From assembly GCA_013329855.1 (NCBI GenBank), contig DUJI01000006.1, positions 1 through 6,484 on the forward strand: 6,484 nt of DNA. Direction: 5' to 3'. The notes below the pieces were generated by a model, which was not told the origin of the DNA, did not search any database, and saw nothing but the letters and a program-made list of their open reading frames with translations. Below, one piece after another: positions 5,401 to 6,484 of the stretch; position 1 is the first letter of the stretch; each line of letters begins with the position of its first letter. A program made the translations under genes and the position numbers. The stretch comes from Thermoplasmata archaeon. Its GTDB lineage: Archaea > Thermoplasmatota > Thermoplasmata > RBG-16-68-12.

Positions 5401-6484
5401 CCCTGGCTACGGCCACGTTCCCGGTCACGGAGGACCAGGCCATGCGGGTCAACCAGGACCTGAACGGGGACGGCGTGCCCGACTGGCTCATCACGAAGGA
5501 CCTGGCCGTCGCGCCCCGGTCCATCCACGGCACGGTGTACCTCGACACGAACTACGACAGCACGTTCGACGAGGGCGACCAGGTCGCGCCCGGGGCCGTC
5601 GTCCAAGTGAGCGCGGAGGCCCTCGACCAGCAGGCCACGGCCACCGCGGGCCCCACGGGGGCCTATGCCATCCCCGACCTCACGACCGGGCTGTACCGCG
5701 TCACCGTGACGTACCGCGGACACACGGTCGGTTCCTCGGTCATCCAGGTCGGGACGTCCACGAACGCCCTGCAGGACATCGCGATCCCCTTCTCCCTCGT
5801 CCACGGCGTGACCGTGGACGCGGGCGGCGCCGCCCTGGGGAACGCCACGGTCCTCCTCACGGACCGGGCTAACGGGACCACCCTGGACTACGTCACGAAC
5901 TCCACGGGCGTGTACGGCTTCGGCCCGCTCCTGGCGGGCAACTACACGATGAAGGCCGTCTCGGGCAGCCTGTCCTCCATCCCCATGGACTTCACCCTCG
6001 GGGCCACGGGCCTCACGACGAACCTGACCCTGGTCCCCTCGGGAGGCGTCGCGGGGACGACCCTGCTCTTCGGCACGACCCTGCCCTTCGCGACCCTCTA
6101 CTTCCAGGAGGCCTCGACGGACTACGTCATCGCCACGGCGACGTCGGACGCGAGCGGCCGCTACAGCCTCTCCCTCCCCGCGGGCGACTGGAACGTGAAC
6201 GGCCGGCTGTACCAGGGGACGGGCCTCTACGCCACCCTAGGCCGCGTGACCGTCCGTCCCGGGCAGACGACCGCGTACAACGGGAACTTCGTGGACGGCG
6301 GCCGGGTGACCGGAACGGTCAGCGCGACGGGCCAGACGGGGGACCTCCGCGCGCACATCGGCTTCCTCTCCAGCGCGGGGGACTGGTGGATCCGCTCCGC
6401 CTTGGGGAACATGTACCTCGCCTACCTGCCCACGGGGACCTACTCCCAGGTCGCGAGCGTCTCCGGCGCCATGTACACGGGCAG
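2442..6484 (+). CDS. aglB: AglB/STT3-type oligosaccharyltransferase with a long beta-sandwich tail, 3' truncated
   Basis: AglB transfers a dolichol-phosphate-linked glycan onto Asn of N-X-S/T sites on the outer face of the membrane. The frame is open from GTG 2442 to the window end (1347 codons). Residues 1-16 are cytoplasmic and a first helix lies at about 17-37. GGSDPFYWERAL (54-65) holds the first acidic metal-binding motif (Asp57), and HATIAVHDSW (168-177) is at the place of the second. Multiple membrane helices run to about 505. QTIAE (371-375) is the TIxE motif of the last external loop, and WWDYG (586-590) is the signature that binds the acceptor Ser/Thr, followed by VVADPFQNGY (601-610). 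YFMADTRLFPI (731-741) and SMFYRAFVGY (811-820) belong to the usual globular domain, ending near 915. From about 920 on, at least five beta-sandwich domains follow. GTG 2451 is an alternative start, and the open reading continues off the right edge. The motifs make the family call safe. Glycan and targets are unknown. Confidence 0.95.
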   Translation, partial: MYPVDERKSWLRENWRIGLILVLILGLALFLRVYFVYNEFAPAGYWTGGGDYSGGSDPFYWERALLYSFTTGKEIARDYAMNYPIGFPDVRPPMFDWFNLLSGYVISPAFGGNSWFAMVWMLNMNAAIFGVLAIIPTYLIGKEAFNRRAGILAALLLAISAASLQRSHATIAVHDSWTLFFVICAFYFYLRSLKTLNRRRWVENWFQPKMVSGGLRAFLKENRKSVLYAFMAGLSIAVTALSWQGWAYVPVILVLIFLVEVLLDRIRNQDAMGVTLLFMIILAVPLLVSFPWYLVRGQIKTWWDVPFYLFLVASALGLVFTVTRDYPWTLVIPATFAAGGAGLLVGFTVNPSLLFAFYSGAGYFVKNKVYQTIAEAQEPGMSELILNYGWFTFYVGLFAIAYMIWQMPRRNNPAYTMLVMWTAGALFMALAAARFLFNAAAVMAIATGYALDLVLDWGGFGQLKRTYHSLAEGSWRNAIRKSVKPRHVIVVLLIALLVFLPNVWFAVDAGIPYEQKGVYDKQIQGLLPSFLQAPGFSTVGAGSTFYLGAFGYSLPNESQYFPAAYQWLSTQDTNLPLVDRPAVMAWWDYGFEIAERGGHPVVADPFQNGYAISGQFILSQNETAAISLLALRIIEGNYQRNGGQLSPAVSQLLTGAGISPAVVLFAFRNPGSLIPIILGNPNLYGPWDSNMQFLNAPYIYLSQIFLARLTEDQLVNLYQALCTATNTSIGYFMADTRLFPISATNTGIFYAPAKLSDHRTVTLYNGQVLPVDFFQILANTNSAQNIPIQLVQPTDQVSSTTIQYQPMFYNSMFYRAFVGYSPSAVGSTDKGIPGLDQALASYLPEPAWNLTHFRVVYRTAYYNPYTDASNHTGAWRAINYDQAAALQAQISAGTATGVVDMSTLTDIQNGMVILRYYPGAYVNGTVTVGGLPLANVHITVTDELGTPHDVTSTDANGHYSVIGPFGNVTLTASVGTLDNRTLVGATTLATATFPVTEDQAMRVNQDLNGDGVPDWLITKDLAVAPRSIHGTVYLDTNYDSTFDEGDQVAPGAVVQVSAEALDQQATATAGPTGAYAIPDLTTGLYRVTVTYRGHTVGSSVIQVGTSTNALQDIAIPFSLVHGVTVDAGGAALGNATVLLTDRANGTTLDYVTNSTGVYGFGPLLAGNYTMKAVSGSLSSIPMDFTLGATGLTTNLTLVPSGGVAGTTLLFGTTLPFATLYFQEASTDYVIATATSDASGRYSLSLPAGDWNVNGRLYQGTGLYATLGRVTVRPGQTTAYNGNFVDGGRVTGTVSATGQTGDLRAHIGFLSSAGDWWIRSALGNMYLAYLPTGTYSQVASVSGAMYTG
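5199..6484 (+). repeat. Tandem beta-sandwich (carboxypeptidase-regulatory/SdrD-B-like) domains inside aglB
   Basis: These are protein-level repeats at AglB residues of about 920-977, 1028-1104, 1119-1187, 1200-1277 and 1286 to the window end. Each tends to open with a G-T-V or similar strand (VNGTV, IHGTV, LVHGV, GVAGT, VTGTV), has a mid-domain D-A-N/S-G or T-G turn before a Y (DANGHYS, PTGAYA, STGVYG, DASGRYS), and closes with a G-N/L-Y-T/R strand. The second carries DTNYDSTFDEGD (1035-1046), as in calcium-binding SdrD-B domains, and DLNGDGVPDW (1006-1015) precedes it. Similarity is in pattern, not close identity, so this looks like old domain duplication rather than recent DNA repeats. Confidence 0.75.

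Noticed and set aside
4143..5804. Second long minus-strand open frame (553 codons) opposite aglB
   Set aside because: Same reason: low-complexity charged translation, antisense to AglB, no promoter or known motif.
4139..5872. Long plus-strand open frame (577 codons) inside aglB in another phase
   Set aside because: Its Pro/Arg/His/Gly-rich translation is a phase-shifted shadow; the AglB phase has the WWDYG motif and stays open across the whole span.
1..6484. CRISPR array, insertion sequence or integration site
   Set aside because: No spaced direct repeats, transposase or integrase coding, or terminal inverted repeats were seen.

Overview
The window looks like a stretch of archaeal chromosome with high GC content (clearly above 60% by eye, not computed). 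Five of the six genes start just downstream of an AT-rich TATA-like box set in GC-rich DNA, and three gene families are archaeal or archaeal/eukaryotic: an AglB/STT3 oligosaccharyltransferase, a Tsr3 rRNA aminocarboxypropyltransferase and a Trm112-like zinc protein. The AglB wording, its long beta-sandwich tail and the high GC suggest an uncultured Thermoplasmatota-type euryarchaeon. That placement is inference and would need a tree.

Layout. Bases 1-473 (+) are the 3' end of a surface protein: one carboxypeptidase-regulatory/Ig-like domain, a single membrane helix and a short basic tail. A strong 14-bp hairpin follows (483-519). Two genes lie on the minus strand: a small GYD/DUF3303-like alpha/beta-barrel protein (827-567) and, upstream of it, an RDD-family membrane protein (1354-881), each with its own TATA box. 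Bases 1398-1543 hold no gene that I can support. tsr3 (1575-2090, +) and a trm112-like gene (2259-2083, -) converge and overlap by 8 bases. A 182-base divergent promoter region carries the trm112 and aglB promoters, each next to a short palindrome. aglB begins at 2442 (GTG) and is still open at the window end: at least 1347 codons.

How the genes work together. Two themes meet. The first is the cell surface: AglB transfers lipid-linked glycans to Asn in N-X-S/T sequons outside the membrane, and the truncated surface protein at 1-473 carries such sequons. The second is modification of the translation machinery: Tsr3 modifies small-subunit rRNA, and Trm112 activates methyltransferases for tRNA, rRNA or release factor. 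No mobile element, CRISPR array, tRNA or rRNA was found. I see no wholly new multi-gene system. The most unusual object is AglB itself: its catalytic part is joined to at least five tandem beta-sandwich domains, with calcium-site-like loops and many sequons of its own, and it runs past the window edge.
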